Shown here in pieces: positions 5,966 to 6,442 of a stretch of 6,442 bases of DNA. How positions within the stretch are numbered: the first letter of the stretch is position 1; each line of letters opens with the position of its first letter. Under the pieces are notes generated by a model. It was not told where the DNA came from. It ran no database searches and was given only the letters and a program-made list of their open reading frames with translations. The stretch is from Gammaproteobacteria bacterium (lineage in GTDB: Bacteria > Pseudomonadota > Gammaproteobacteria > Burkholderiales > Thiobacillaceae). A program made the position numbers and the translations under genes. The DNA is taken from the NCBI GenBank assembly GCA_018820745.1, contig JAHJNP010000342.1, positions 1-6,442 on the forward strand, written 5' to 3'.

Positions 5966-6442
5966 ATGAAACCAGCCACGACCCGCAACGAACAACTTTT
6001 CGAACAGTCGCAACAAGTCATCCCCGGCGGGGTGAATTCGCCGGTACGCGCCTTCAAGAGCGTCGGCGGCACCCCGGTGTTCTTCAGCCGCGCCAAGGGC
6101 TCGCGGGTGTGGGACGCCGACGGCCGCGAATACATCGACTACGTCGGCTCGTGGGGCCCGGCCATCCTCGGCCACGCCCACCCCGGCACGGTGAAGGCTG
6201 TTGCCGACGCCGCCGCCAACGGCCTGTCGTTCGGCGCGCCCAGCGAAGCCGAGCTCACCATTGCCCGCCGCCTCATCGAACTGGTGCCAAGCATCGAGAA
6301 GGTGCGCCTGGTGTCGTCCGGCACCGAGGCGACGATGAGCGCGATCCGCCTGGCGCGCGGCTTCACCGGCCGCAGCAAGTTCATCAAGTTCGAGGGCTGC
6401 TACCACGGCCACGCCGACTTCCTCTTGGTGAAGGCCGGCTCC
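5966..6442 (+). CDS. hemL: Glutamate-1-semialdehyde 2,1-aminomutase HemL, 3' end off the window
   Basis: HemL is the PLP enzyme that converts glutamate-1-semialdehyde to 5-aminolevulinate, the second step of the C5 route to haem and other tetrapyrroles. The first 159 codons are present, of a family length near 425-430. Visible hallmarks are [20 protein letters not shown] (11-30), the family signature beginning '[11 protein letters not shown]', [18 protein letters not shown] (56-73), the PLP-phosphate loop [20 protein letters not shown] (117-136) and EGCYHGHAD (143-151). The Schiff-base lysine lies beyond the edge. I chose ATG 5966, 11 nt after the thiE stop, giving [12 protein letters not shown]. 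An in-frame GTG at 5951, overlapping the thiE stop, would add five residues and cannot be excluded. Neither has a strong ribosome site. Identity is secure. Confidence 0.96.
   Translation, partial: MKPATTRNEQLFEQSQQVIPGGVNSPVRAFKSVGGTPVFFSRAKGSRVWDADGREYIDYVGSWGPAILGHAHPGTVKAVADAAANGLSFGAPSEAELTIARRLIELVPSIEKVRLVSSGTEATMSAIRLARGFTGRSKFIKFEGCYHGHADFLLVKAGS

Noticed and set aside
5196..6412. Two long minus-strand open frames (5196-5927 and 5693-6412)
   Set aside because: They are antisense to thiE and hemL, whose active-site motifs are intact on the plus strand. The two frames also overlap each other.

Overview
The window looks like chromosomal DNA from a GC-rich betaproteobacterium. A Thiobacillus-like or other Nitrosomonadales organism would fit, but that is an impression from protein style and gene order, not a database result. 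It holds eight genes in two oppositely directed blocks. There is no tRNA, rRNA, CRISPR array, insertion sequence or phage gene.

Left block, minus strand (about 1-3000). This is the start of a Pil-Chp twitching-motility chemosensory operon in the order pilG (2983-2591), pilH (2568-2203), pilI (2192-1680), pilJ (1616 to the left edge, 3' end missing). PilG and PilH are single-domain CheY-like regulators, PilI is the CheW-type adaptor and PilJ is the membrane chemoreceptor. In known systems a large ChpA/PilL hybrid kinase lies beyond pilJ, outside this window. PilJ links through PilI to the kinase, which phosphorylates PilG and PilH to tune type IV pilus extension and retraction, and in some species cAMP. 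The region upstream of pilG holds an imperfect sigma-28 (FliA)-like promoter and a short inverted repeat.

Middle, minus strand (3117-4177). A single gene for an exported 300-residue protein of unknown function has its own candidate promoter, a signal peptide, and a strong intrinsic terminator separating it from pilG. It vaguely resembles DUF302 proteins and may contain two related halves. It is the least understood gene here. A rubredoxin gene (4399-4217) lies upstream of it on the same strand.

Right block, plus strand (4453 to right edge). thiD, thiE and the 5' part of hemL are packed tightly (8 and 11 nt gaps) and are probably co-transcribed. They are divergent from rubredoxin across a 53 bp gap. 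ThiD makes HMP diphosphate, ThiE joins it to the thiazole to form thiamine phosphate, and HemL makes 5-aminolevulinate for tetrapyrroles. The rubredoxin/thiD/thiE/hemL neighbourhood is familiar in betaproteobacteria.

Overall this is ordinary core-genome content. I see no convincing new multi-gene system. The points most worth a second look are the exported unknown protein and the pilG control region.
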